A DNA stretch of 64,000 nt from Polyodon spathula (lineage: Eukaryota; Chordata; Actinopteri; Acipenseriformes; Polyodontidae), in contig NC_054548.1 in the NCBI RefSeq assembly GCF_017654505.1, positions 21,629,447 to 21,693,446 of the forward strand. The letters run 5' to 3'. Made by a program: the position numbers and the translations under genes. Positions 47,354 to 60,044 of the stretch are shown in pieces (the stretch's first letter is position 1; the number at the start of each line of letters is the position of its first letter). The notes under the pieces are model-generated. The model was not told the origin of the DNA, searched no databases, and saw nothing but the letters and a program-made list of their open reading frames with translations.

Positions 47354-47730
47354 GGATCTCAAGCACAATAAAAAGAAAGCAATGTCACTATAAGGAAGGT
47401 AAGAGACACCAGAATCACTGTCTTAAGGTTGTTGTGGGATAGTCGACAAAACACCAAGGATGGAAGATGCCTACTTGAAGACCCCAGAGAAGTACCCTAC
47501 TCAGCTCAGTCTAGACGGTTGTCATGCTGATGCACTAGGGAGGCCGCACTATGGTTGATTCCTGGAGCCAGCATTGTAGCAGTTGTGTGTACTGATGCGC
47601 CAGGGAGGCAAAATAGGCTGATCCCTCGAGCCAGCATTACACTTCAGCCATCAACACTAGGCAGAAGGATATCTACATCACTAGATTGAAAGGAGTGCAG
47701 ATGGATCACAACAATTTAAATTAAAATAAT

Positions 47731-49073
47731 CTATGTCTTAGTTGGTGCTTATCTTGGCGAGAGCTGAGTCCAATATCAACATGAAGTTTTATCACCTACT
47801 TTGATGTAATGGAAATCATTATTCTTTCTATGAATTAAATCTTTTAATTTCCCTAAAGGTCTTTTCCATTGACTATGGTTATATTATCCCTTCCAGGACT
47901 TTGAGGAGACAGGGAGTTTGGATCATTATTAAGTTTGCTAAGCAATCTTCCTTTGAAGCAAAGGTGTTAAGGCTACATCTTACACTGGTGTGTTTAGCTC
48001 ATGAATACATTACTATGATTAAGGAACCCTTTCTTGGAAAACTAGTCAGTGTTTCTGAATTTCCAATCTTAAAGTAATTAATTAGATTAATTATCTGTCT
48101 GGATTGTCAAAATAAGGCAATATGACCTACAGTGCAATGACTGGCTTGTAAAATAGTGTCTGCTTTTAATGTCAGTTTATTTTTATGCATTTTGATAAAT
48201 ATTTAAAGAAACAAATGGCACTGTATTGTTCTGTAGTGTTAAACTCTCAGAATATGAATATCAAAGGGAATAATTCTGGTCTAAAGTTCTGAATCATCAG
48301 GATTATACACTTTTTGTGTGAATTGCCAGCTAGATCTACAAATCTTCAGTGTCATAAACAGAGAGGCTGTATGCTTTCCTGTGCAGCTTATTTCCATTTC
48401 AAAGCATGCATGTTGATATATCGTCATTAAAGATTATTCTCCAGCCACTGAAGGTAGGGTGGCCACTGACGCATACCCCATTTACAAAAAATTTATTAGT
48501 GAATACAGAAAAGTGAATGTGTTTTTTTTTTTTTTTTTCTGAACAAAGAATAAACCAGGACCTGTAATTATCTTTGTGTTCCGACATATCAGTTTCTCAC
48601 ACCAGAAGGCTATCTTTTTTCAAGCCCAAGTGCAGTTGATCCAACATTTTTTGTCATGGTGGGTTCTCTCAGCTAAACAATTACATATCTAACTAGCACT
48701 CTATAACTATATAATTCCTGTCTGTTTAAGATCCACAGTAGCACAAGCTTATTAGTCTTAGGATATTAATATCATTAAGGCTTAAATTTGTATGATAGAC
48801 CCAGGAATAAATAATCACCATTGTTGTCATCTGAGCTAGACCATGTCATCTATCTGCATGCTTCATTTTGTCTGCCACTTCCCACTTTTTTGTTGCCATA
48901 GACACTCCTTTGGTTTTGCCACAAAGAAAGATGTAATCAGTATTGTGACTCATTCCTGAAGACCTATTTTGAAATAAAGCACCAAAATTACTTTTGTGTG
49001 AAACATGTTGCATTATCCAAAAATTCATTGCAATCTGTGTCAAACAAACAACAGGGAAATATGAATAAGGTCA
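47731..49073. other. Noncoding, no recognised feature
   Basis: AT-rich. Contains the second copy of a 24-mer (48132-48155) also at 37853-37876, and a T-run at 48520-48538. Confidence 0.45.
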
Positions 49074-49424
49074 TGTGGCAGGGCCAAAAACGTGAGAATG
49101 TGACTGGAGCCTTTATTGAATAATTGATAATTAATTAGGCTCCAGCCACATGGGATATAAGGGTGAAGAAATCCATTGTTTGGTAGTGATGTTTGAGAGG
49201 GAGTTGGTCTCTGTATCATGTGTTTTTGTTAGTAGTGAAGTCGAATGCCCAGCGTATGGTTTTTGTATTTTGTTTAAACTTTTTGGTTTGGCCCTTGTGC
49301 CTTTTCATTTCTGTTTTGGATTATTGTTTTTATTTATTAAAATGCGCAATAGCACTTTAAACTGCAGCTTCTGAGTCTCTGTCTCTGCCAATAACACCTG
49401 GGCCCACAACGTTATCCTGTCACA
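49074..49424 (+). mobile_element. Solo LTR, 351 bp, perfect 5-bp target duplication
   Basis: TGTGGCAGGGCC... to ...ATCCTGTCACA, flanked by GGTCA (49069-49073) and GGTCA (49425-49429). A TATA-like GGGATATAAGGG is at about 49150-49161 and an ATTAAAA polyadenylation-like signal at about 49336. It shares the phrase TTTGGCCCTTGTGCC with the LTR at 57408. No internal coding sequence remains, so it is a clear solo LTR. Confidence 0.9.
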
Positions 49425-49429
49425 GGTCA

Positions 49430-50504
49430 TTATACAATGGGATTAAAAAGCTTTGTATATAATGTAAAAAAACAGTAATATTTGAGAACTGGGGAAAAGC
49501 CAACCCAGTGCAGTTTAACCTAATACAGTACATATCAATCTTGAGTGTTAACTACATAACTGTTTCCCATTATCTTTTTTGCTTTTGTGGCTTTTGTATG
49601 TACGTCCACCATATTTTGAATTCTGTCAGAACTTAGATCAGAGAATAATATCATTGCAATTTTTATAAACAGACATCTGGAACAGACAGGAGATGGCCGA
49701 TTCCATCAGTGAAGCAACTATAAAACACAGTGCTGTACCTGAAATTATTTCAACTAGGAGACACATAGTAATTATTATCAGTTTGTGATATGTTCAATTT
49801 TCAACTCAAGTAATAACTGCAGGGTTTCTTTTTTAAGAAAGAAAATATTGATTTTCTTCTTCATTTCTCAGATTACTGGTAGAGATGAAGCATTTTGACA
49901 AGCAATATTTTGGGTAATTCACTTCAGTTAGGAGCTTGTTTTCAAAATTGTCAGTATATAGCAATGGCAAATTCTACAGTAAATCAAAACATATAGGGTA
50001 AGATTTTTAAAATTCCAAATTTTTCAAACACAATTTGCAAATATCTCTTCTGTAATCTGCACAATCCATTGTTCCATTACATCTTAGTATAATTTGTATG
50101 AATAAATAGAGAACTGCACAAAGAAATCACATTTGCCTTCAGTGTTTCCCCATCTTTCCAAACTGGGAGTGGTCATTTTTTGTAATGGATATTTGTAGAA
50201 GGAGTATTCAAACTTTTTTATTATTATTATTTAAATATCAAAATGTTTTTGAGATTTACCCGGATGATTTGTTGCACTATAATAAAAGCATATTTAAATT
50301 ACATCATTACATACTGTTAATCATTGGTGCTATAAATTGGGTTTTTTTGGGGTGTTTTTTTAAACAAAATATATCACATCCATTGTTTGGGGATATTCTA
50401 ATTATTAAAACAAACAAAAAAACTATTGAAAATAGATTATAGTAATTACAGTTGTTATGAAAAATAATCTGGCCTCAAAATAATTACACCGTAAATGTGT
50501 GTAA
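49430..50504. other. Noncoding, no recognised feature
   Basis: AT-rich, no supported gene. Confidence 0.5.
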
Positions 50505-50790
50505 AAATGTACAGTATAATCGTAAATCTCGAAAAACTACTCACTTCTAAATCTTTTGTAGTCATTTTTGTGTTACTTTAGTATAAATACATGTTAATTT
50601 GGATTCATATGTTGTTTTTTTCTGACTTTATGTGAACGAAAAGACACAAAAGCGCTCGTTTTCTCATTGGAAATAGTGATATTTTGAAATTTACCTGTCC
50701 TGGTCACAAAAGCAAAGTTTGTGGGGAATAATAGCCATTTTCTATACTTTTGAGGCATAAGCAATTAGGAAATAACACTTACTACCCAGG
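50505..50790. mobile_element. MITE copy 2, one end missing, inverted
   Basis: The internal region is the reverse complement of the centre of copy 1 (CGTAAATCTCGAAAAACTAC and ACATGTTAATTTGGATT), followed by an intact arm CTGTCCTGGTCACAAAAGC...ACTACCCAGG ending at 50790. The opposite arm is absent or lost before about 50505. Confidence 0.85.
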
Positions 50791-53194
50791 AAAAAAAAAT
50801 GGTGTTATCCTTGTGTTCACTTCTGAAGTCAAATCCATATTGTGCCCTTTTTTTGACACACACATTTGTTTAAAAAATATGTTTGTCACCAGGTATTGTA
50901 ATTTAGACTTTCCAGTACTGTATATTGTAATATCAAGACTTTTCATTTCAGTCAATTTCTGATGTTAAAATGAATAAGGACAGACTTCATCCACGAGGAT
51001 TTCTTGATAATATAATGCCAACACCTAAAACCTATCTGACACTAGACCTCAATTTTTTTACCCATTTCTAAAGGAGGATTGACATTTGAATTATCCTGCA
51101 TGCCAGATTCAACCAAGGATCAATTGTTGTTATTTTTAGCCAAAGTAAGGGGAATGGAGGGAGCAAAATCAACAATTGTAGCTCATAGAATCACAAAGTG
51201 TGAAAACTAAAGAGGGTGGAAAATATATGTATCACGCATACACAGTACAGTAAATATTGTAACAGAAATATGGCTTGATTTTTTATTTTTTTGTTTTAGT
51301 TTTTTGGCCCCTAAAGCAATTGTGTAATGCACACAATTTTCAATTGTAATATATGGGTTGGCAACTAATTTGTAACAAAATATTTGAAAAGAAACATTAC
51401 ATTTGTATTAGCGGTATAAGAACTCCATTGCTCAGAAAAATCTGTTATCCAACCCCATTTGGTTGATATGTAATAGGATTTTGAAACATTTCTTTCCATA
51501 AACCCCCACTTCCAACCCAAACCATGCATGGTTGATTGTCAAACTTTATAAAAAGCACATAAAACTGGTCTACTAACTACATAATGTCTAGGACTTTTAC
51601 CTTGGCAGATTGGGTACTCTGACCATATATATCTTCATATGTTGATCTTCTGACAGGTTTATTAATCATTAAAATATTAGATTGAATTATGCGATGCTGC
51701 AAACAGAGCAATAGAAGTCTGTGTTTAAAAAGATATATATTATATAAATTTTATATATATATATAAAGATATTATATCTATATATATATATATAGCACGT
51801 CCCTCTGTCCGGCGCCTCAGGCCGGTGTTTTAGTAATGTGACATGTGGAGAATAAGTTTATTCTTGATCGTGTCAAGAAATCTGTGATGCTGTATCCAAC
51901 AGGAAAGTTAAAAGGCAGTAGCTCATCACATGTTTGATCCTAACATGTCTGTGATGCTTTCTAATGAAGAGACCCAAACCTTCTAGAGAGTGTGTCATTT
52001 AACATGGAATAAAATATTGTTATTCAAGAATTACATAACCTGCATTAAGTGCTGTAACATGTGGCTTGTATAGAGCATGCTTGGAGATTCACATTTAAAG
52101 AAACGCAACATTTAAAATGGTCTCTACACTATGCGACAGCACACCAAATAATGATAAACTTTCAACATTATTTAATTGTTTTTCATTATTGTTCACTACT
52201 TAGTAGAATGTCATTTTAAGCCTTCTTTTCGTATCACTTGCAGTCAGTGTAGATGCACCAATTCTAGTCACTTCTATTTTATTTGCTCACAACCCTCACT
52301 TCCAGTGTAGATCCACCTTTAGAATGTGAGATGAAGAATCGGGGAGCAGATATGAAAAGGAGCCACGCTGAAAAAAGCTCTGAGGAATAACAATAAGAAT
52401 ACCCAGGAACAGTGAAGCTGCTGTGCAAGCCTGTCTCACTGTCTATAGGTTACTGTCACAGACTGAGAGTTCTTAAAAGATGGAGTCAACAGATGTATGC
52501 TTCTGCGCGTATTAATAAATATAGGAATGAAGGGTGTTGCACACAGGTTACAGTGTACAAACTCCCCAGCTGTGAATATCAACTATTATAAGCCAGCTGG
52601 TCTATTCTACTATATTGATTACCAAAATAAATGTTGCACAGGCTAAGACTAAAGAAAATAAAGGTGTCAAAGTGAACTTGCCTGCTAATGTAAATACAAT
52701 ATAAATGTTCTCCTTCCCCTTTACACATTCACACTTCTCTTCTGCAGGACTAACGAACCCAGCATATGCCAGAGAGTAAGTTAGAATGAGCCTCTTCAGG
52801 GCCATTCTTTCATTGTTATATAGACTGCTATCTTAATGGCACCAGGTGTGCCTGATTCACTAATGATTCAATCAGAACTTACATTACCACAACCAGCCAT
52901 GTGCTTCTCATCTCTCTGATCAATTCCCTGGTTAACATTCTTGGAATTTTCACGTGTTCTTTGCACTAAAGTAAACACAAGCATTACATCTGAAAATTCA
53001 GACTCCAAACCAATTCTTTTAAAAAATAACTTCTTCTAAAGTCTGCCATATATTTTGAACAGGGAAATGCCACTCTTTGTTTTAAAACAGAGCAACATTG
53101 GTCATGCACTGTGTGTCAACAACCACTATAAGTTACTATCTCTATCTGCAAAAAAAAATTACTTAGGGGAATAATATTATGTTTTCTTTCCCTC
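50791..53194. other. Noncoding; possible old LTR at about 52454-52960
   Basis: AT-rich palindromic tract at 51735-51795. TGTCACAGACTGAGAG at 52454 looks like an LTR end in minus orientation, and the following 500 bases hold AATAAA-type signals, but I could not fix the other boundary or a target duplication. Confidence 0.3.
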
Positions 53195-53700
53195 TGTGAC
53201 ACGTTAATGGTCCCAGTTTGGGCCAGGACCGCACCACCAAAACAATAAAGCCCAGTATAAACCCTCGACCCTGTTTTGTATCCTTCTTTCTGTTCTTGTC
53301 AGCATCCTAACCCTTTTCACTTGCACCAGACAGTGTTCTACAGCTACCTAATAGGTCTCCCATGATTCTCAGTCTCTCTCCGTCACTCTCTCGCCCAGCA
53401 CACACCTCCAGTCACTCCTTCCTCCCGATACATACTACTGCTCCTGCCCCCCCAACTCCCTCCACGGCTTGGCGGGGGACCTCCAGACCTTCAGGGTCGG
53501 CAAAAACCTGTCTATACCCACCCTGTCTAGACACCCCAACCTCCCGCACCTTCCCACCCCCAACCACCCACAGACTCCCACGTTCACACACAACTTCCCG
53601 GATCTCCCACTCCATTAATTCCCCCCGAATCTCCCCATAGCTAACTACCACCCCGACCCCCTAAATGGTGTAGCCCGTGCACCTTACAATAACAGGGTGC
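53195..53700. repeat. C-rich, strand-asymmetric segment, possibly LTR-derived
   Basis: Begins TGTGACACGTTAATGG with CAATAAAGCCCAGTATAAAC close by. Bases 53360-53660 are strikingly C-rich and G-poor on the plus strand, leaving open frames on both strands (92 codons plus, 79 codons minus) with low-complexity composition. No domain is recognised and no matching target duplication was found. Confidence 0.35.
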
Positions 53701-54112
53701 GTCGTTAAATTCATCGATGCTCTTCATTGCTGAGTCGGAAGTGACATCACTTAGCGCTCATCAATGCAATTTATTTAACAATAGAAAGGTTGCTGCTGCA
53801 GCATGCAAGGCTGTGCAAGCTGAAAGCTTATTGGTTTAGTTATCTTTAACTGACTAATTAGGAGCTAGCTTGTTACATTAAAATGTAGAAAGCAGCTAGC
53901 CTGCAATTGTAAATATTTATAAATATGAATATATTAATGGATACACTTTCAAATACAGTTCGCCCACTTTTCACAACATATTTGTTTGAAGTATAAAAGG
54001 ACAAATAACATACATGATACAATAATCTGTTCTCTCTCTCATACTGAATTTTTGCACACCACCAGCTCAGTTGGCTACTCTGGATAAGTTGGCAAATGTG
54101 ATATTGTTTATA

Positions 54113-54144
<32 letters not shown>

Positions 54145-56533
54145 TAATAATAATAATAATAATCTTTATTTGATATAGTGCCTTTAAAAACAACATCTCG
54201 AAAACAGAAAATAAAAGCAGTCATAAGTTGTAATCTCATTTGTATGTTCTGCTTATTAATAAAAAATTAAGGCCTGGTCAATGTAAAAGCCAGTTTAGTT
54301 GTTTCACAGAGAAAGGAAAAAAATGGATTAAACATTTAATGTAATTAAATACATTTCACAATTAACACATTTCTCAATTGTGACTGAGATGCAGGAATGA
54401 AAAGGTATCAATTGAATTCTTAAAGTAGAGTAAAAAAGTCGGGGTAAAGTATTGAAAATCAGAAGCCCTAAGTATAACATTCAAGTTTATACTCTTTACC
54501 TGATGTTCGTTCATCCAAACATATGCATTGACAATAAAGGCTTGCAAAGAGTACTACTGTATTTAAACACATGTAGAGCTCACTCATCGATGGCTTTCTG
54601 TTTGGAAAACAATGTAACTTAATTTGCCTTTGAACTACAGTATTGCATGCATTATCTGTGTTTAGGTGATATTGATCAGTGCATCAAATTTTTTTTTATA
54701 CATTGTGCTATTACTATGATGATTTGTAACATATCCCTTGCCATGATAAAATTAGGAGCATCAGGACCAGTATCATGAACGAGCACACTGCATCCACTGC
54801 ATGCACAGAACAGTAAATCACAGGAAATGGCCATAATTATCCCCCACAAACAACTCCTCAATTAAATCCGACCTGAACAAAGGAGGTGATATGGATTTGT
54901 AAACATGTAGAAATTAAGCAAATGCATGTTAGTATACATTTTGCTAGATAAACTATTGATTGTCACAACATCAACCTTAGTAGACAGTTTTGAATCCCAC
55001 CTCAGCCTTTATTTGTGACCAGGACTTTCATAATTACAAAGCAGCTCTGTCACTTTTGTCCCAGGATCCCAAATCTTAATACTTACAGGCAATTTAAACT
55101 TCTGTAAAAGATAAGGCCATCTCTCACAAGTAGGCTGCTGGGTTGTCAAGTTCCATTCTAGTATTTTTCTAGTGTGTTCTAGATGTTGTTCCCTCTGACT
55201 TTTAAAATTACATTTTCACTCAAAATGCTAACATTCTGTCCCAACTGAAAATATTAGATTTTTGAACTGTTGTACTTTTCAAATGAAAAAACCTGCTGTG
55301 TAATAATTAAATTGAAAATAATATCTGCTCATGCACAAAAAATGTACTGTACTTAAATAAAGAATATAAATCTCTTCTGTGCTATTTTCTATGATCCCTC
55401 CAATCATTTGAACAACCCCCAAATTGAAAGGATTGAATAGATATAAAATTGTGTATTTGTAGAATGAAAATGTCAGTTGTTATGTCACTGTATATTTTAT
55501 TTATGATCATCTGCTATTGGGTGTTTCTCATTTGATTTTATAAAGAACCTTGGCATAAGATGAAAAAAGCGTTTAAGCACTGTTATAGTATAATGAAAGG
55601 GAAATGATCTAGAAACCATAGCTCTCAAAGAGACACTCAAATCCCATCACAATAATCATCAGATTGCTTTTGTAGTGCTAAATTTCCGGCCATGTTTTTT
55701 AAGCTACAGCTTGTACTTTTTGCTGACACCAGTAAACTACAGCAAACCCTTTCCCTGTCCATGATATTCACAAGGGAGCGGTGAAATGGCTCTCATTTCT
55801 TCAGTCCATATCATGTGCTTGTCACAGGAATGGGGTGAAGGCTGGGCATGAGCTGGCAACCCCACACACCCACATGCCAGGCTTGTCTGAATTTGTGGTT
55901 ACAGAGCTTTTAACCTTATGTCATCTCATTGATAGGGGACAGAATCCGTAATGGCAGTGTGTCACAAAACACTGCCTGCTACATTAGTATCAGGATATTC
56001 TTTTTATTAGTGGCTAATCTACATATTAATTGATATCAACCTGGCTTGTTTATTGCACCAATATTTAAAACACTTCAAAGACAGCATTTCTGAGATATAT
56101 ACCGTCAGCACTCATATATCTGACCCGATACAATTTTGACTTCAGTGACAGTTAAGAGTGTGATGCATATCTGAGTATGATTCTCAAAATATCACTTGCC
56201 AAAAGAGATGACTGTGGACACATTGACTGTAATACAGTGCATACTTTTAAATCTGGTATCTATTGTAGCAGTATGTAAAATTTCCCATTAACGACCCAGC
56301 AGCAAAATGAAATCAAAATGTAACCCATGCACAGAACTGTGTAAAACGTAAAAGGAAATGCAATTTAGCAAAAGATTAAAAAACAGCAACAGTTTCCAGA
56401 ATTAAAACAGTATCCAAAGTCAATATGTCACAGTTGATCTGAAAATGAAAATGAACAAAATCAACTAAAGATCACAGATTACAAAAATGTTTTTTAAAAC
56501 TGTTTAATGATTAACTGTTTTGCATTACAGTAG

Positions 56534-56536
<3 letters not shown>
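53701..56536. other. Noncoding with (AAT)n
   Basis: An (ATA)n array at about 54114-54163 is followed by a short dispersed-repeat-like phrase TTTGATATAGTGCCTTT. Otherwise unremarkable AT-rich DNA. Confidence 0.45.
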
Positions 56537-56608
<72 letters not shown>

Positions 56609-56630
56609 TATATATATATAGATATATATA
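56537..56630. repeat. (TA)n microsatellite with GATA interruptions
   Basis: TA array to about 56606, then two GATATATATA units. Confidence 0.95.
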
Positions 56631-57407
56631 ATCTGGATAGGACCTCTGCTAAATTGCATTCCATTCTGCCCATGACTGTTTTCGGATTGGTTCATTTAGG
56701 CTTTTACCAGATAGAGGCAGGAGTGCAGGGAGATTAATGAATGGTGCTTGTGATGAGGAACTGAGTATGCTGCCCCTGCAGCCCGTGAGTAACATGAAAT
56801 GAATAAGCACCTCTGATTTGCCTTACCATACGTACTAAATGTTTGTGTTCCTGCTACTCCCTATTAAAAATTACACTTTTACATTGTTCTTTTAAAAACT
56901 CTGTTGGTGCATTTTCAAAAACACAAAATAAAATGGTTTATGTAATCTAAGTAATAACATTTAGATTTCGGATTGAGAATTGGAAAGCTGTTGCATGGCG
57001 AGTGTATGATTGTGTGTGTTGTCAGTTTTTCTATGCTGTACCTTTCTTATACATATTGTATCACTGTGAAATAATCATCAGATTAGCCATTGCACTTGCC
57101 CTCCTCATATCTACTTCTAAGAGAGACAGTAAAATGACAAGACCCCTCATCAAAGGAAATGAAAAGGTTAATAACAGTCACCTGAAGTGAGAGTCTCTGT
57201 GCTTGACTGTGAAATAAAAACAGATGTGAGGCTAAATTTGACACCAAGGTTACATTCAAGTGTTCCATTTTAGTATTTTAAAACTACATTAAAATATTTT
57301 AATACAACACCATCATTTAAACCATATACACAAACTAAAACTATATTTTGTTATAAAGTGATTGGGTAGATAGCCCTCTTCTTCCTGATGTTTTGCTTGA
57401 TGGTTTG
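56631..57407. other. Noncoding, no recognised feature
   Basis: No supported gene or transposon end. Confidence 0.5.
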
Positions 57408-57831
57408 TGTGGCAGAGCACAGCTCTGCCCTTTAGAAATTGGCAGGGATGGGGTTAAATTCCCCTACCTGCCTGGGTTCATTGTGTTCAGGTGGCTGGGG
57501 TTGATTAGATGATTAGTTTAATTAACGATCAGTCGGCACCCAGCCACCTGACATAAAAGGAGGCCTCTGCTTCTCGTTTGGAGGAGGGAGCTGAGGAAGC
57601 AGGTTGGTTGGTTGGTTGGTTGGTTGGTTGGTTGGTTGGTTTCCAGTGAAGGCATTCCCCAGCCTGGAAATGTGTTATTTTTGTAAGTTTTGTTTTTTTG
57701 TCTTTCTTTTTGTGTTTAAATCGCTTTGTTTTGGCCCTTGTGCCCTTTCATTTTTGTATTTATAATAAAATAGTTATTTTTTTGAACTGCAGTCTGTCTC
57801 TGGGCCTCTATCCACTCGCCAGCCTGCTACA
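57408..57831 (+). mobile_element. Solo LTR, 424 bp
   Basis: TGTGGCAGAGCACAGC... to ...CGCCAGCCTGCTACA, flanked by GTTTG (57403-57407) and GGTTG (57832-57836), one mismatch. A TATA-like ACATAAAAGGAGG is at about 57551-57563 and ATAATAAAAT at about 57761-57770. A (GGTT)n tract (57602-57641) sits at the probable R region. The R-U5 half is shared with the mosaic LTR at 1293-1758. Confidence 0.82.
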
Positions 57832-58015
57832 GGTTGTTTAAAAGATGTTGCCGATTTTGTTTAGTTTGGTCATTGCGGTGAATTGGTCTTGAGTTTCCAG
57901 CAAGATATATCTAACTGTGTTCCACAGATTGTCCATTGTCTTGGCCATGTTTATTCTCTGCAGGATCTGTCTCATTTCTAGACCTTAGTTGTAGACCAGT
58001 GCTGACTTTTTGCTT

Positions 58016-58200
58016 TTTCCAGTAGACTTCATGTTATGGTTACTTGTTCCCAGTGGTTCCATGATTTCTATTTATTCACCCTGTCTTGGTTATTTGAGAA
58101 TACCAGATTGAGATAAGCACTCTCCCTGGTAGCGGTATTTACAAATTGTTTAAGATGTAATCATTTGCCACTTCCACCAAACCTGGGAAGCATTTCTAAT
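58016..58200 (-). mobile_element. Old CR1 endonuclease-region fragment
   Basis: Diverged copy of the sequence at about 25858-26015 in the intact CR1. GGTTATTTGAGAATACCAGA, then CTCTCCCTGGTAG...TTTACAAATTGTTTAAGA and TCATTTGCCACTTCCACCA, aligns in order with GTTATTTGAAAAGACTAAA, CCTCCCCTCTAGTG, CACAAATTGTGTTAGGA and TCATTTGTCATTTCCACCA. A short, frame-broken relic. Confidence 0.55.
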
Positions 58201-59083
58201 GGTGTATAAGAGGGTACTGTCATGGGATTTAAAACCTCACCTGTCCGATATAACAGTCACTGATGAAGTACTGCTGAGACATGTAATTAAGATCACAAGT
58301 GACGAAAGTGACCGGCAGCAAAGGCTTGTCCAAGTCTCTCACAAAATAAAACATTGACATAGCGTTCAGAGTCATCCTGGAGAAGGAGGAGAAAGAAATT
58401 ATAGATTTACAAGCTTGGCAGGAAGGAGAGGAAGACACATGAAATACTATTGAAGACTTGAGTGCTCAAGTTGCTGCCTTGTCAAGCATAGTAGACCTTG
58501 AAAATCCCTTAAGACCCCAATGTTCATGCAAAACATATATGATTTCCTACAAGATAAACTGTACTAAAACATTCAGTCATTCAATACATTATATAGTATG
58601 AAACTTCTCTTTGTAGAAAATCTTGATCCCTAGCAGAAGCTGAGTAGTATATATGCATGCAACTGTATATTAAATACTGGGATTACCCTCATTGTGGGGG
58701 TTTTCCACTAAATGCTTCTGTGGGTTACAACATGGGTTGATGGATGGGGTTTATTTAAACACAGAAGGTAAAAAAAAATCTGTCCAAATAACAAAACAGC
58801 CTGATATAGAATCACTAGTACCATTGAAGGGAGGTTATTAATATTTAAAACATTAAACATGTAATGTCCAAATTCCTTGTTTCATAGTATCTAGAACTAG
58901 GATATGTATTAGGTGTACAGATGTATCCATTTATCTCCTTGTACACTTGAAGTACCCTGTTGTTGTCACTTAATTGGGCTATTTATGGCTTTCCCTCAAG
59001 TAGAATGCATGCCTCTTGATGTGTTAAAAGCAGTTTCAGCAAAGAATAATATGGACCAATCATACAGTAAATTACTGTTTTAG

Positions 59084-59088
<5 letters not shown>
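58201..59088. other. Noncoding, no recognised feature
   Basis: No supported gene. Confidence 0.45.

Positions 59089-59157
<69 letters not shown>
59089..59157. repeat. (TA)n microsatellite
   Basis: TA array of about 69 bases. Confidence 0.95.
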
Positions 59158-59158
<1 letters not shown>

Positions 59159-59254
59159 CAAAATAATGTTGCTGCATTTCTCTACTCTGATGCATTATGA
59201 GCATCAACAATTTACTCAAAGTCTCCACTAGTGTTTTCTACTTTTATAACAGCC

Positions 59255-59530
59255 TTGACTTGCATAAAGAAGGTGAAATAGCTTGCATCACTTGATTTTC
59301 AAGGTATGGTATCCGAAGCATAATCAACAAGTACAGAGAAACATCATCTGTAATTGACAAACCCAGGACTGGAAGATCCATAAAGCTGTCTAACAAGGAT
59401 GAACAATACTTGAAGATACTATCCTTTAAAGAAGACAAGCATTGACAACGGAACTGTCAGAAGGCACAGGTGCCGTTGTCCATCCATCAACAGTCCAAAG
59501 CATCTTTGACCATTGTTCCATAGTTCAATT
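59255..59530 (+). pseudogene. Tc1-like transposase N-terminal fragment
   Basis: Plus-strand frames read GIRSIINKYRETSSVIDKPR and TGRSIKLSNKDEQYLKILS, the helix-turn-helix and GRPR-like linker of Tc1 transposases, with frame changes. The catalytic domain is not found downstream. It lies about 100 bp after a (TA)n array. Confidence 0.6.
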
Positions 59531-59930
59531 TTTTAGCCTTTTAGAGAACAAGGTGGGAAAGAAATTGCTCTCCTAACATGACGTGGGAGGAAATTTTCCG
59601 GACAAAGTTCTCACTGAAAAACATGCAACTAATGTTCAAGACGAATTCTATTATGCTAGCATCTTTGATGTCTATTGTCAGTGGAAACACCACAGGAACA
59701 ATGGATATTAGCAAGACAGATAGTGTGCATATTTTAGCCTTTTAACTCTTGTTCCCCTTTCTTAACAGAGGTATTCTTACTGCAACACATCCTTTAAGTC
59801 CTGATTTCAAGAGTGACTTTTGTACTGTTGATTTAAATGTTCCCAGAAGAATCTCCCCTCACCACACCCCCGATTGCACTGCGACCACTTCCTGGTTGGT
59901 GACAATCAGTCAGCGCTCAAATGTAGATAT

Positions 59931-59933
<3 letters not shown>

Positions 59934-59997
<64 letters not shown>

Positions 59998-60012
59998 TAG
60001 ATAGATAGATAT
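59934..60012. repeat. (TA)n then (GATA)n microsatellite
   Basis: TA array to about 59994, then three to four GATA units. Confidence 0.95.
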
Positions 60013-60044
60013 ATACACACTGTATATCTATGGTGCTGTATGAT

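Larger units (their letters stand above)
44521..47730 (+). mobile_element. Dead LINE with restriction-like endonuclease (R2-type layout)
   Basis: Plus-strand remnants in order: a lysine-rich N-terminal region (44640-45000), the reverse-transcriptase start ASSSPGPNRVPYRMYK and ISQFCPISLLNVDGRIHF, then FLDLANAYGSVPDEL. A CX2C-H-C knuckle CHLCSSPATLRHIFTGCK (about 45973-46026) is followed by the endonuclease piece LVELTVPLE, interrupted by a solo LTR and resuming EDTVDEACEWKKL...YPVEVGCLGF. A 3' UTR with tandem-like GGGAGGC...AGCCAGCATT units ends near 47730. A reverse transcriptase followed by a CCHC knuckle and a C-terminal nuclease is the R2/NeSL/HERO-type layout. The exact clade is not assigned. 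Confidence 0.72.

Noticed and set aside
47520..47640. CRISPR-like direct repeats (CCAGGGAGGC...GAGCCAGCATT twice)
   Set aside because: Two diverged units in the 3' UTR of a LINE in a eukaryotic genome; not a CRISPR array.
52454..52547. Apparent GGTTAC direct repeat flanking TGTCACA...TTGCACACA
   Set aside because: The 94-bp interval is too short for an LTR, and the repeat may be coincidental.
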